A stretch of 64,000 nt of DNA from Pseudomonas nitroreducens NBRC 12694 (GTDB taxonomy: Bacteria > Pseudomonadota > Gammaproteobacteria > Pseudomonadales > Pseudomonadaceae): contig NZ_BDAI01000018.1 of assembly GCF_002091755.1 (NCBI RefSeq), positions 1 through 64,000 on the forward strand, written 5' to 3'. The position numbers were made by a program, and so were the translations under genes. This document shows positions 1 to 9,462 of this stretch, in pieces; position 1 is the first letter of the stretch, and each line of letters starts with the position of its first letter. A model generated the notes under the pieces. It was not told where the DNA came from. It made no database searches and was given only the letters and a program-made list of their open reading frames with translations.

Positions 1-3000
1 CAGCGCGGAAGCGGGCAGTACCGTCACCGTGACCTTCCCGGATGGTTCTACCGATACCGTCACGGCGGGAAGCGATGGCAGCTACAGCATCACCACCCAC
101 GTGCCGCAGACCAGCGGCGAGGTCAGCGCGACCGCCACTGATACGGCCGGCAACACCGGCGATGCCGCCACCCGGACCTATACCGACAGCACCGCGCCGC
201 AAGCGCCTGTCCTCGATCCGGTCGCGACCAACGACGACGGCAGCATTACCGTGGGCGGCAGCGCCGAACCGGGCAGCACCGTCACCGTGACCTATCCCGA
301 TGGCAGTACCGGCTCCGTGGTCGCGGGTGAAGACGGCTCCTGGTCGATCACCTCGCCGGACAACCAGCCCAGCGGTGAGATCAGCGTCAATGCCACCGAC
401 GAGGCCGGCAATACCGGCGACTCGGCGACCGAGAGCTACACCGACACCACCGCGCCGGATGCGCCGAGCGTGAATGTCTTCGGCAATGCCGACGGCGGCC
501 TGACCGTAAGTGGCAGTGCCGAGCCGGGCACGACCGTCACAGTGACCTTCCCCGATGGTTCCACCGACACCGTCACGGCGGGCAGCGATGGCAGTTACAG
601 CATCACCACGAACGTGCCGCAGACCAGCGGCGAGGTGACCGCCAGCGCCAGTGATGCGGCAGGCAACGTGGGCGACAACACCACCGTGGGCTACATCGAT
701 AGCACCGCTCCGCAGTCGCCGAGCGTAACCGTCAGCGCCAACGACGATGGCGGATTGACCGTCAGCGGCAGCGCGGAAGCCGGCAGCACCGTGACCGTGA
801 CCTTCCCGGACGGCTCGACTGCCTCGGTGACCGCCGGCAGCGACGGTCGCTACGAAATCACCACCCATGTGCCACAGACCAGTGGCGAGGTCAGCGCCAG
901 CGCGACTGATGCCGCTGGCAATGCCGGCGCGCCCACCGTCGAGAGCTACACCGACACCCAGGGCCCGCAGGCCCCGAGTGTGAACGTGACGGCGAATGCC
1001 GACGGCGGCCTGACGGTTGCCGGCAGCGCCGAACCGGGCAGCAGCGTGAGCGTGACCTTCCCCGATGGCAGCACGGCGACGGCCACGGCCGGCAACGACG
1101 GCAGCTACAGCGTCACCACCACGACTGCGCAAACCAGCGGTGACGTCAGTGCCAGCGCCACCGATGCCGCCGGCAACACCGGCGCTGCGGCGACTGTGGC
1201 CTACACCGACACCGGCGCACCGCTGGCGCCAAGCGTGAACGTGACGGCGAATGCCGATGGCGGCCTGACCGTGACGGGCACGGCAGAGGCGGGTAGCACC
1301 GTCACCGTGACCTTCCCGGATGGCAGCACCGGCACAGCGACCGCGGGCACCGATGGCAGCTACAGCGTCACCACCCTCATTCCGCAAACCAGCGGTGACG
1401 TCAGCGCCAGCGCCACCGATGCCGCTGGCAATACCGGCGCAGCGACCGTCGAGTCGTACACCGATGGCACCGCGCCGCTGGCACCGGTGCTGGACCCACT
1501 GGTCACCAACGGCGACGGCAGCGTCACCCTCACCGGCAGCGCCGAAGCGGGCAGCACCGTGACCGTCACCTTCCCGGACGGCACCACCGGCTCCGTGGTC
1601 GCGGGCAACGATGGCGCCTTCAGCATCACCTCGCCGGCGGGACAACCCACTGGTGATGTCACTGCCAACGCTACCGACGCCGCCGGCAATACCGGTCCGT
1701 CGGCCACCGGCGAGTTCGCCGACACCACCGCACCGGACGCACCGAGCGTAAACGTCAGCGCCAATGCCGACGGCGGCCTGACCGTGACAGGCACGGCAGA
1801 GGCGGGCAGCACCGTCACCGTCACCTTCCCGGACGGCAGCACGGGTACGGCAACCGCGGGTAGCGACGGTGCCTACAGCGTGACCACCACAGTGCCGCAG
1901 ACCACCGGTGAAGTCAGCGCGACCGCCACTGATGGCGCCGGCAATACCAGCGGTGCCGTCACGGTGGACTACACCGACACCGGCGCGCCGCAGTCGCCGA
2001 ATGTGAACGTCAGCGCCAACGCCGATGGCGGCCTGACCGTGACAGGCACGGCAGAGGCGGGCAGCACCGTCACCGTCACCTTCCCGGACGGCAGCACGGG
2101 TACGGCAACCGCGGGCAGTGACGGTAGCTACAGCGTCACCACCACGGTTCCGCAAACCACGGGTGAAGTCAGCGCGACCGCCACCGATGCCGCCGGTAAT
2201 ACCGGCGACGCTGCGACGGTGGACTACACCGATACCGACGCACCCTTGGCACCGAGCGTGAATGTCAGCGCCAACGCCGACGGCGGCCTGACCGTGGCGG
2301 GCACGGCGGAGGCGGGCAGCACCGTCACCGTCACCTTCCCGGACGGCAGCACCGGCACCGCAACCGCCGGTTCCGATGGCAGCTATAGCGTCACCACCAC
2401 GGTTCCGCAAACCAGCGGCGAGGTCAGTGCGACCGCCACTGACGGCGCCGGCAATACTGGCGACGCGGCCACGGTGGACTACACCGACACCGGTGCACCG
2501 TTGGCGCCGAGCGTGAATGTCGTCGCCAATGCCGATGGCGGCCTGACCGTCGCGGGCACGGCGGAAGCGGGCAGCACCGTGACCGTGACCTTCCCGGATG
2601 GCAGCACCGGCACCGCAACCGCCGGTTCCGATGGCAGCTACAGCATCACCACCCATGTACCGCAGACCAGCGGCGAGGTCAGCGCGGCCGCCACCGATGC
2701 CGCCGGCAACGCCGGTGCGTCGACGGTCGAGCCCTACACCGACAATACCGCGCCCTTGGCGCCGGTACTCGATCCGCTGGTGAACAATGCCGACGGCAGC
2801 GTCACCGTCAGCGGCAGCGCCGAAGTGGGCAGCAGCGTCACCGTCACCTACCCGGATGGCACCAGCGGATCGGTCACCGCCGGTCCCGATGGCCGCTTCA
2901 GCCTCACCTCGCCAGTCGGCCAGCCCAGCGGTGAGGTCAGTGCCAGCGCCAGCGATGCCGCCGGCAACGCTGGCCCATCGACCATCGCCCCCTTCACCGA

Positions 3001-6000
3001 CACCACCGCGCCGGACGCGCCGAGCGTGAATGTCGTTGCCAACGCCGATGGCGGACTGACCGTGGCGGGCACGGCCGAAGCGGGCAGCACCGTCACCGTC
3101 ACCTTCCCGGATGGCACCCGCGGCACGGCGCTCGCCGGTACCGACGGCAGCTACAGCGTCACCACCCACGTACCGCAGACCTCGGGCGAAGTCAGTGCAC
3201 TGGCAACCGACGCCACCGGCAATGACGGCTCGGCCACCACTGCCACGTACACGGACACCAGCCTGCCGCAGGCGCCGGTGCTTGACGCGCTGGTGAACAA
3301 TGCCGATGGCAGCGTTACCGTCAGCGGCAGCGCCGAAGCTGGCAGTACCATCACTGTCACCTACCCGGATGGCACCACTGGATCGGCGATTGCCGGTTCC
3401 GATGGTCGTTTCAGCGTCACCTCGCCGGTTGGCCAGCCCAGTGGCGAAGTCAGCGCCAGCGCCACCGACCTGGCGGGCAACGCGGGCCCGGCAGCGACGG
3501 CCGACTTCACCGACACCACCGCGCCGGCTGCGCCGAGCGTGAACATCGCGGTCAACGCCGATGGTGGCCTGACCGTGACGGGTATGGCCGAGGTGGGCAG
3601 CACCGTCACGGTGACCTTCCCCAGTGGCACCACCGGTACGGCGACTGCCGGTCCTGACGGCAGCTACAGCGTCACCACCCACGTCCCGCAGAGCACGGGC
3701 GAAGTCAGCGCCGCGGCGACCGACGCGGCCGGCAACACCGGCGCGTCCGCCTCCGCGGACTACGCCGACAGCACCGCGCCGCTGGCGCCCAGCGTGCTGG
3801 TCAACGCCAATGCCGACGGCACCCTGGTGGTCAGCGGCAGCGCCGAGGCCGGCAGCCAGGTCACCGTGACCTTCCCGGATGGCTCGCAGCAGACCGTTAC
3901 CGCCAACGCCGCGGGCAGCTACAGCGCCACCAGTGCCGCTGCCCAGGGCAGCGGTGAAGTCAGCGCCGTAGCCACCGACGCCGCCAGCAATAGCAGCGAC
4001 AGCGGCAGCGCTCATTACGCCCTGGCGACGGTCAGCGGCATCTCCGAAGACAACGGCCTGAACAGCGGCGACTTCATCACCAACGACAACACCCTGGTGG
4101 TCAGCGCCGCGGTGGACGGGCAGCTCAACGCCGGCGACAAGGTGCAGATCTCGATTGACGGCGGCCAGACCTGGCACGATGCCGTCGACCAGGGCAATGG
4201 CACCTACGTCTTCGATAACAGCGGCTCGGTCATGGATGATGGCGACTATCTGTTCATGGCCCGCGTGGTCGGTAGCGAAGGCAACGTCAGCCTGGCCGGC
4301 GGCCAGGCGGTACAGATCGATACCCAGGGACCGTCCGCCAGCCTGACCATCAGCTTCGATGACATCAGCGACGACAACGGCTACCTCGGCAACGACTTCG
4401 TCACCAACGACAACACGCTGCTGTTCCACGGGCATCTGAGCCAGAACCTGGCGGACGACGAAGGGGTGGAAATCAGCCTCGACGGTGGCCAGACCTGGCA
4501 GCGGGTCGAGGTCAACGGCACCGACTGGAGCTTCGACAACACCGGCAACGTACTGGGCGACGCCGAGTACGACGTGCAGGTGCGGGTGGTCGACGATGCC
4601 GGCAACGTCGGCAACAGCTCCAGCCACACCGTAGTGATCGACACCGACGGCCCAGGCGCCGACAAGACCATCACCCTCGATGCCATCAGCGACGACAATG
4701 GCGCCCAGGGCAACGACTTCATCACCAACGACAACACCCTGGTGTTCTCCGGCAAGCTGGGCGTTGCGCTCGGTGACGGCGAAGGCGTGGAGATCAGCCT
4801 GGACGGCGGCCAGACCTGGCAGCGTGCCGAGGTCTCCGGAACGGACTGGCGCTTCGACAACACCACTAACGTGATCGCCGACGGCAGTTACACCGTGGTC
4901 GTGCGGGTGGTGGACGACGCCGGCAATATCGGCCAGAGCGCTCAGCACGACCTGAGCATCGATACCCTGGCGCCGACCTTCACCAGTTTCGTGCTCGACC
5001 TGGATACCGCCAGCGATAACGGCAGCAGCACTAGCGACAACAAGACCAGCGTTATGACGCCGAGCTTCACCGGCACCGTCGCCGGTCTCTCCGCCGCGGA
5101 CGCGGCGGCAGCCGCGGCGGGCAAGATCACCGTGATGCTGTTCGACGACAAGAACGGCGATGGTGTTTATGGCGAGGGCGATGTCATCTACGCCCAGGAC
5201 CTGGCACTGACGGTGAACGGGACCGGCGGCACCTTCAACGTGACGTTGCCGTCGATGTTCGATGGCAGTTACAACCTGAAGGCGGTGCTGGTGGACGAGG
5301 CGGGTAACCACTCGCAGGTCGGCCTGCTCGACAACAGTGCCGATGCCAGGCTGGTCATCGACGTGGCCGGGACGCCATCGGTGGCTTCCAGTACACAGGC
5401 CGCCGACGGTCTGGGGCTGTCGATGTCTTCCATCGGCGACTTCAACGGCGACGGCTACGAAGACTTCGTGGTCTCCGCACCGCATGACATCTACGGTTCC
5501 ACCGCGGCCTACCAGTCGGACATCTATGTGCTCTACGGCAGCGCCAATGGCCTGCCGTCGTTGAAGAATATCGACAACCTGACTCCGGACCAGGGCTTCC
5601 GCATCAAGCAGACCGGGGTCACCGGCACCGGCGCCGACGTCGGTATCCAGGGACAACTGGTCACCAACCTTGGCGATATCAACGGCGATGGCTACGACGA
5701 CTTCGCCATCACCGGCACACTGAACGATCGCGCCTACGTGATCTTCGGCCGGGAGGGCAACACCCTCAGCACCCTCGACCTGCTGAGTCTGGAGAACGGT
5801 GCCACCGCCAATGGTTTCGTGATCAAGAACAACAACACCGGTGGCTGGCCGGCTAACAACATCAGCGGTGGCGACATCAACGGCGATGGCTACGCCGACC
5901 TGATCATCGGCTCGGCCGATGGCAACGGTGGCAACGGCATGTACGTGGTGCTCTATGGCCATGCAGGCGCAGCAGGCTCTTCCGCCTGGAGCAACCTGCT

Positions 6001-7651
6001 GCTGCGCAACTACGTCAGCGACGCAGATCCGGGTGGCCTGTACTACGCCACCGGTGCGACTTCTTCCACCCTCGGTTCGCGCGTGGAGAACCAGACCAAC
6101 GTGCGCACCACCTACGCGCCCGACGCCGATTCCGACCTCGGCTCGGTGATCAAGGTCATCGGTGACGTCAACGGCGATGGATATGCCGACTACATCGTGA
6201 CCGCACCGCGTGGTAATGGCCTGAATGGCAGCACCATCACCAACAGCGGCACCGCCTACCTGATCTGGGGGAGCGCCGACGGCCTGGGCAACAGCTACAA
6301 CCTGGCCAACCTGACCCCTGACCAGGGCGTGCGCCTGGTAGGGGCGGAAGCCGGCGAGTGGCTCGGCGGGGCGACCTATGACCAGGGTGGAGCGGCGCAG
6401 AACGCCGGCCAGTGGTATGCCGAATTCTCCTCGATCCAGAACATCGGTGACATCAACGGTGACGGCATCGAGGACTTCGCGATCGGCTCGCCGGGTTGGG
6501 GCGACTCGGCTTCCGACACCACCGCACCGGGCCGCGTCTATGTGATCTACGGCAAGGAGAGCGGGGTAGCCTGGGGCGACATCAATCTGGGCAACCTGAA
6601 CGGCACCGACGGCTTCATCATCTCCAGCAGCAGCAATGGCACCGCCATCGGCGGCTCGAAGACCACCGCAGACGGCATGCTCGGCTATGCCGTCAGCTCC
6701 GGCGGCGATGTCAACGGCGACGGCATCGACGACTTCCTGATCGGTATGCCCGGCTACGACAATGGCGTCACCAACCGTGGTGCGGTGTACCTGGTCTACG
6801 GCCGTGCCGACGGCAGCTTCGACGCCAACACCGACCTGGATGCGCTGGTCGCGGCCGGCCTGGCAGTGAAGTACACCGGCGCCAACGCCAATGACTACGC
6901 CGGTACCGGCCTGGCCATGGGCGACTGGAATGGCGACGGCATCGCCGACTACGGCTATGGCGTCTGGCAGAGCGACACCGGCGCGACCAACGCGGGCGGC
7001 TACAACATCTACAGCGGCTCCATCGCGCTGCTGACCCACAGCTACACCGTCGGCGACGACGAAATCTGGGCCGGCACCACCAGCCCGGGAGCGTCCGCCA
7101 TCAACAACGGGGTGGACATCATCAGCGGCGGTCAGGGCAACGACATCATCCACGGCATCGGTACCGACACCACTGGTACCACCGATACCAGCGTGCAGCA
7201 TGACGTGGCCATGGGCGGTGCCGGCAACGACACCATCGGTCTGGTCGGGACGACCTTCACCCGGGTCGACGGTGGCCTGGGCATCGATACCCTCAAGTTC
7301 GAGGCCTCCGGCCTGCAGCTGGATCTCACCAGCTACGGCACGCGGGTCAAGGGCTTCGAGATCTTCGACCTGGGCAGCAGCCAGGAGGGCAGCGGCAACA
7401 ACACCCTCTCGCTGCGACTGTCGGATGTCCTTAAGCAGGTCGATACCACCAGCGTCGAGGTACCCAACCTGATGATCAAGGGCGACGGCACTTCCACCGT
7501 GGATCTGGCCGAAACCGTCGGTTCCGGCGGCTGGGAAGTCAGTGGCAGCAAGACCGTGAATGGCGTCGACTACGACATCTGGCACAACGCGAGCATGGGG
7601 AGCAACACCAATGCGGACCTGCTGATCCAGCACGGCATCAACGTGGTCTGA
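1..7651 (+). CDS. Giant Bap/LapA-type repetitive adhesin, C-terminal part (5' end outside window)
   Basis: The frame is open from the first base, so the N-terminus lies upstream; a GTG at 29 sits inside a repeat and is not a start. Nucleotides 1-4015 encode 16 Ig-like repeats of about 85 residues (T-V-T-V-T-F-P-D-G core, ending near D-T-x-A-P). Three ~100-residue domains with 'FITNDNTL' and 'SLDGGQTW' cores follow at about 4030-4960, then one more Ig-like domain to 5370. Seven FG-GAP/calcium-loop units (N-G-D-G-Y/I-x-D) occupy about 5430-6970 and probably form an integrin-alpha-like beta-propeller. Short RTX-like nonapeptides (GGQGNDII, GGAGNDTI) lie at 7126-7245, followed by a C-terminal type I secretion region. 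The TolC/ABC/HlyD genes downstream are its likely exporter. This layout recalls P. aeruginosa PA1874. Role inferred: cell-surface adhesion and biofilm cohesion. Confidence 0.9.
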   Translation, partial: SAEAGSTVTVTFPDGSTDTVTAGSDGSYSITTHVPQTSGEVSATATDTAGNTGDAATRTYTDSTAPQAPVLDPVATNDDGSITVGGSAEPGSTVTVTYPDGSTGSVVAGEDGSWSITSPDNQPSGEISVNATDEAGNTGDSATESYTDTTAPDAPSVNVFGNADGGLTVSGSAEPGTTVTVTFPDGSTDTVTAGSDGSYSITTNVPQTSGEVTASASDAAGNVGDNTTVGYIDSTAPQSPSVTVSANDDGGLTVSGSAEAGSTVTVTFPDGSTASVTAGSDGRYEITTHVPQTSGEVSASATDAAGNAGAPTVESYTDTQGPQAPSVNVTANADGGLTVAGSAEPGSSVSVTFPDGSTATATAGNDGSYSVTTTTAQTSGDVSASATDAAGNTGAAATVAYTDTGAPLAPSVNVTANADGGLTVTGTAEAGSTVTVTFPDGSTGTATAGTDGSYSVTTLIPQTSGDVSASATDAAGNTGAATVESYTDGTAPLAPVLDPLVTNGDGSVTLTGSAEAGSTVTVTFPDGTTGSVVAGNDGAFSITSPAGQPTGDVTANATDAAGNTGPSATGEFADTTAPDAPSVNVSANADGGLTVTGTAEAGSTVTVTFPDGSTGTATAGSDGAYSVTTTVPQTTGEVSATATDGAGNTSGAVTVDYTDTGAPQSPNVNVSANADGGLTVTGTAEAGSTVTVTFPDGSTGTATAGSDGSYSVTTTVPQTTGEVSATATDAAGNTGDAATVDYTDTDAPLAPSVNVSANADGGLTVAGTAEAGSTVTVTFPDGSTGTATAGSDGSYSVTTTVPQTSGEVSATATDGAGNTGDAATVDYTDTGAPLAPSVNVVANADGGLTVAGTAEAGSTVTVTFPDGSTGTATAGSDGSYSITTHVPQTSGEVSAAATDAAGNAGASTVEPYTDNTAPLAPVLDPLVNNADGSVTVSGSAEVGSSVTVTYPDGTSGSVTAGPDGRFSLTSPVGQPSGEVSASASDAAGNAGPSTIAPFTDTTAPDAPSVNVVANADGGLTVAGTAEAGSTVTVTFPDGTRGTALAGTDGSYSVTTHVPQTSGEVSALATDATGNDGSATTATYTDTSLPQAPVLDALVNNADGSVTVSGSAEAGSTITVTYPDGTTGSAIAGSDGRFSVTSPVGQPSGEVSASATDLAGNAGPAATADFTDTTAPAAPSVNIAVNADGGLTVTGMAEVGSTVTVTFPSGTTGTATAGPDGSYSVTTHVPQSTGEVSAAATDAAGNTGASASADYADSTAPLAPSVLVNANADGTLVVSGSAEAGSQVTVTFPDGSQQTVTANAAGSYSATSAAAQGSGEVSAVATDAASNSSDSGSAHYALATVSGISEDNGLNSGDFITNDNTLVVSAAVDGQLNAGDKVQISIDGGQTWHDAVDQGNGTYVFDNSGSVMDDGDYLFMARVVGSEGNVSLAGGQAVQIDTQGPSASLTISFDDISDDNGYLGNDFVTNDNTLLFHGHLSQNLADDEGVEISLDGGQTWQRVEVNGTDWSFDNTGNVLGDAEYDVQVRVVDDAGNVGNSSSHTVVIDTDGPGADKTITLDAISDDNGAQGNDFITNDNTLVFSGKLGVALGDGEGVEISLDGGQTWQRAEVSGTDWRFDNTTNVIADGSYTVVVRVVDDAGNIGQSAQHDLSIDTLAPTFTSFVLDLDTASDNGSSTSDNKTSVMTPSFTGTVAGLSAADAAAAAAGKITVMLFDDKNGDGVYGEGDVIYAQDLALTVNGTGGTFNVTLPSMFDGSYNLKAVLVDEAGNHSQVGLLDNSADARLVIDVAGTPSVASSTQAADGLGLSMSSIGDFNGDGYEDFVVSAPHDIYGSTAAYQSDIYVLYGSANGLPSLKNIDNLTPDQGFRIKQTGVTGTGADVGIQGQLVTNLGDINGDGYDDFAITGTLNDRAYVIFGREGNTLSTLDLLSLENGATANGFVIKNNNTGGWPANNISGGDINGDGYADLIIGSADGNGGNGMYVVLYGHAGAAGSSAWSNLLLRNYVSDADPGGLYYATGATSSTLGSRVENQTNVRTTYAPDADSDLGSVIKVIGDVNGDGYADYIVTAPRGNGLNGSTITNSGTAYLIWGSADGLGNSYNLANLTPDQGVRLVGAEAGEWLGGATYDQGGAAQNAGQWYAEFSSIQNIGDINGDGIEDFAIGSPGWGDSASDTTAPGRVYVIYGKESGVAWGDINLGNLNGTDGFIISSSSNGTAIGGSKTTADGMLGYAVSSGGDVNGDGIDDFLIGMPGYDNGVTNRGAVYLVYGRADGSFDANTDLDALVAAGLAVKYTGANANDYAGTGLAMGDWNGDGIADYGYGVWQSDTGATNAGGYNIYSGSIALLTHSYTVGDDEIWAGTTSPGASAINNGVDIISGGQGNDIIHGIGTDTTGTTDTSVQHDVAMGGAGNDTIGLVGTTFTRVDGGLGIDTLKFEASGLQLDLTSYGTRVKGFEIFDLGSSQEGSGNNTLSLRLSDVLKQVDTTSVEVPNLMIKGDGTSTVDLAETVGSGGWEVSGSKTVNGVDYDIWHNASMGSNTNADLLIQHGINVV

Positions 7652-8040
7652 CGAGGACCCGGCCCAGGGGCGCTACGCGGCCAGAGCCCCTGGGTCCCGC
7701 TACCGGCCGCGACTCTCTTGCCTGACCGGCGGGGTGCTCAGCGCCTCCCGCCGGTTGGGCGCTTGTCGTTTAGGAAACGTCTCATTCATGTGCGGCAGCC
7801 GGCTCCAGATAATGACCCGGACGATTCGCAACAGGCCGTCCTGAGCGGCCTTCTTCTACAGCGGGTATCCCCCAGCACAGCCCTCCGGCGGCCGCTGGCA
7901 GGCCCCTCTCTCCACGCCCTCCAGGGTGCTGCAGACGAACGTCGCGTATCCAACGCGCGCTGGCACTCCAGGATGAGTTCCCCTCCGACGAGCACGGAAG
8001 ACCGTACCGGCGCGCCTCAATTGACTCCGGGAGGCCCTCG
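7652..8040. other. 389-nt intergenic region with two hairpins
   Basis: There is no credible gene here; the open frames are Arg/Pro-rich and lack a ribosome site. Two inverted repeats follow the adhesin stop: 7663-7671 with 7686-7694 (9 bp, 14-nt loop) and 7725-7733 with 7747-7755 (9 bp, 13-nt loop). Neither has a clear U-tract, so they could slow RNA decay or partly attenuate transcription between the adhesin and its exporter genes. A GGGAGG ribosome site for the next gene lies near 8030. Confidence 0.5.
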
Positions 8041-9462
8041 GTGAACGCCTGGAAATTCGGACCCCTGGCCTGGCTCAGCCTGGCCAGCTTCTCCACCGCA
8101 ACGCTCGCGGGCGTCCTTGATGACGGCTGGTTCGGCGCCAGCAGCCCCGAGCAGCGCAGCCTGGCTCCCAGCCATCTGATCGAACAGACCGGCGGCCAGC
8201 GCCTCACGCCTGAACTCGACGCGCCGGCCGCGCGCCGCCTGCTGGACATCAATCACGCCGTGCAGATGGCGGTCAACCGTCACCCCTCCATCGCCGATGC
8301 CGTCGCCACCCTGGCGCAACAAGGCGATGGGATTGCCATGGCCCGTTCCGGCTATTACCCCCAGGTGAAAATGGGCCTGGGGCGTGGCGACACCACGCAG
8401 AACGGCACCAGCCAGACCGCTTCGCTGTCGGTCTCGCAGCTGCTCTACGACTTCGGCAAGGTCGCCGGCAGCGTCGACGGCGCCCAGGCACAGTCGCGCC
8501 GGCAGCAAGCCCTGGTCCTCAAGCAGATCGACCTGATCTCCCGGCAGACCGCAGAAGCGACCATCGACCTGCATCGTTATCGCCTGCTGGGTCGCATCGC
8601 CGATGAGCAGGTGAGCGCGATGGAGCGTGTCTATGCCATGACCCAGGACCGCGCCGGTGCCGGTGTCACCAGCCGTTCCGACCCGATCCAGGCGCTGGCC
8701 CGGGTCGACGCCGCGCGTGCCAACCAGTTGCAGATCCGCTCGCAGTACCACCAGGCTCAGGAACGCCTGCGTACCCTTGTCGGGGGGGCAGTTTCCGGTG
8801 AGATCACCGCGCTCTCCGACGACCAGTCAGCTCGCGTCGACCTCGCCCGACGCCTGGATACCAGCCTGCTGCCCGACGTCCTGGCCGCCGAGGCCGAGCG
8901 CCAGGCCGCCGAGGCGCAATTGCGGGTGGCCAAGGCTGATCGCATGCCGACCGTGAGCATCGAAGCCGCCAGCACCAAGGCCCTGAGTGGTGACAACCCC
9001 AGCACCTACGAGCGACATGGCAGCGACAACAGCATCAGCCTCAACTTCACCTCCACCCTGTACCAGGGCGGAGGCCTGCGCGCCCAGGTCCGCGCCGCCA
9101 CCAACGCCCTGGAAGCTGCGCGACAACGCATCGAGGATGCGCGCCTGTCGGCCAGCGACCAGATGCGCCATATGCGCGAGCAGATCATCGGCAACCGCGC
9201 GCGCCTGGGCGTGCTCGGCAGCCGCAAGCGTAACCTCGACGAGTCGCGCGAGCTGTACCGCGAGCAGTACAAGCTCGGCACCCGCTCGATCCTCGACCTG
9301 CTCAATACCGAGCAGGAGTACTACCAGGCACTCTCTGACGAGGAAATGGTGCGTCATGACCTCTGGCTGGGCCAGGTCGGCCTGATCGACGCCCAGGGCC
9401 TCAGCCGCGAGTTCTATGGCCTGAACTACACCAGCGTCCAGGGTATGGAGGTGCTGCCATGA
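8041..9462 (+). CDS. TolC-family outer-membrane channel of the adhesin type I secretion system
   Basis: This 473-residue protein starts at GTG 8041, about 6 nt after a GGGAGG ribosome site. A signal peptide of about 24 residues ends near 'ATLAG'. The body has two TolC/OEP-type repeats rich in long helices, with Ala/Gln-rich coiled-coil stretches and 'GTRSILDLLNTEQEYYQA', a typical second-repeat motif of this family. It should form the trimeric outer-membrane exit duct that joins the HlyD-type adaptor encoded two genes downstream. Its stop overlaps the next start by 4 nt (ATGA), so the three exporter genes are translationally coupled. Its position behind a giant RTX-tailed adhesin makes LapE/BapB-like adhesin export the likely job. 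Confidence 0.9.
   Translation: MNAWKFGPLAWLSLASFSTATLAGVLDDGWFGASSPEQRSLAPSHLIEQTGGQRLTPELDAPAARRLLDINHAVQMAVNRHPSIADAVATLAQQGDGIAMARSGYYPQVKMGLGRGDTTQNGTSQTASLSVSQLLYDFGKVAGSVDGAQAQSRRQQALVLKQIDLISRQTAEATIDLHRYRLLGRIADEQVSAMERVYAMTQDRAGAGVTSRSDPIQALARVDAARANQLQIRSQYHQAQERLRTLVGGAVSGEITALSDDQSARVDLARRLDTSLLPDVLAAEAERQAAEAQLRVAKADRMPTVSIEAASTKALSGDNPSTYERHGSDNSISLNFTSTLYQGGGLRAQVRAATNALEAARQRIEDARLSASDQMRHMREQIIGNRARLGVLGSRKRNLDESRELYREQYKLGTRSILDLLNTEQEYYQALSDEEMVRHDLWLGQVGLIDAQGLSREFYGLNYTSVQGMEVLP

Noticed and set aside
29..31. GTG as the adhesin start
   Set aside because: It lies inside a repeat, the frame is open to base 1, and no ribosome site precedes it.
1360..1842. Long minus-strand open frame inside the adhesin repeats, with similar ones at 2848-3126 and 3361-3633
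   Set aside because: They are antisense shadows of the repeated GC-rich codons and repeat with the same period as the sense repeats.
1..4015. Possible CRISPR array because of regular repeats
   Set aside because: The 255-bp units are coding, have no unique spacers and keep one reading frame.
7718..8044. 108-codon plus-strand frame before the TolC gene
   Set aside because: Arg/Pro-rich translation with no family similarity and no ribosome site; overlaps the true TolC start.
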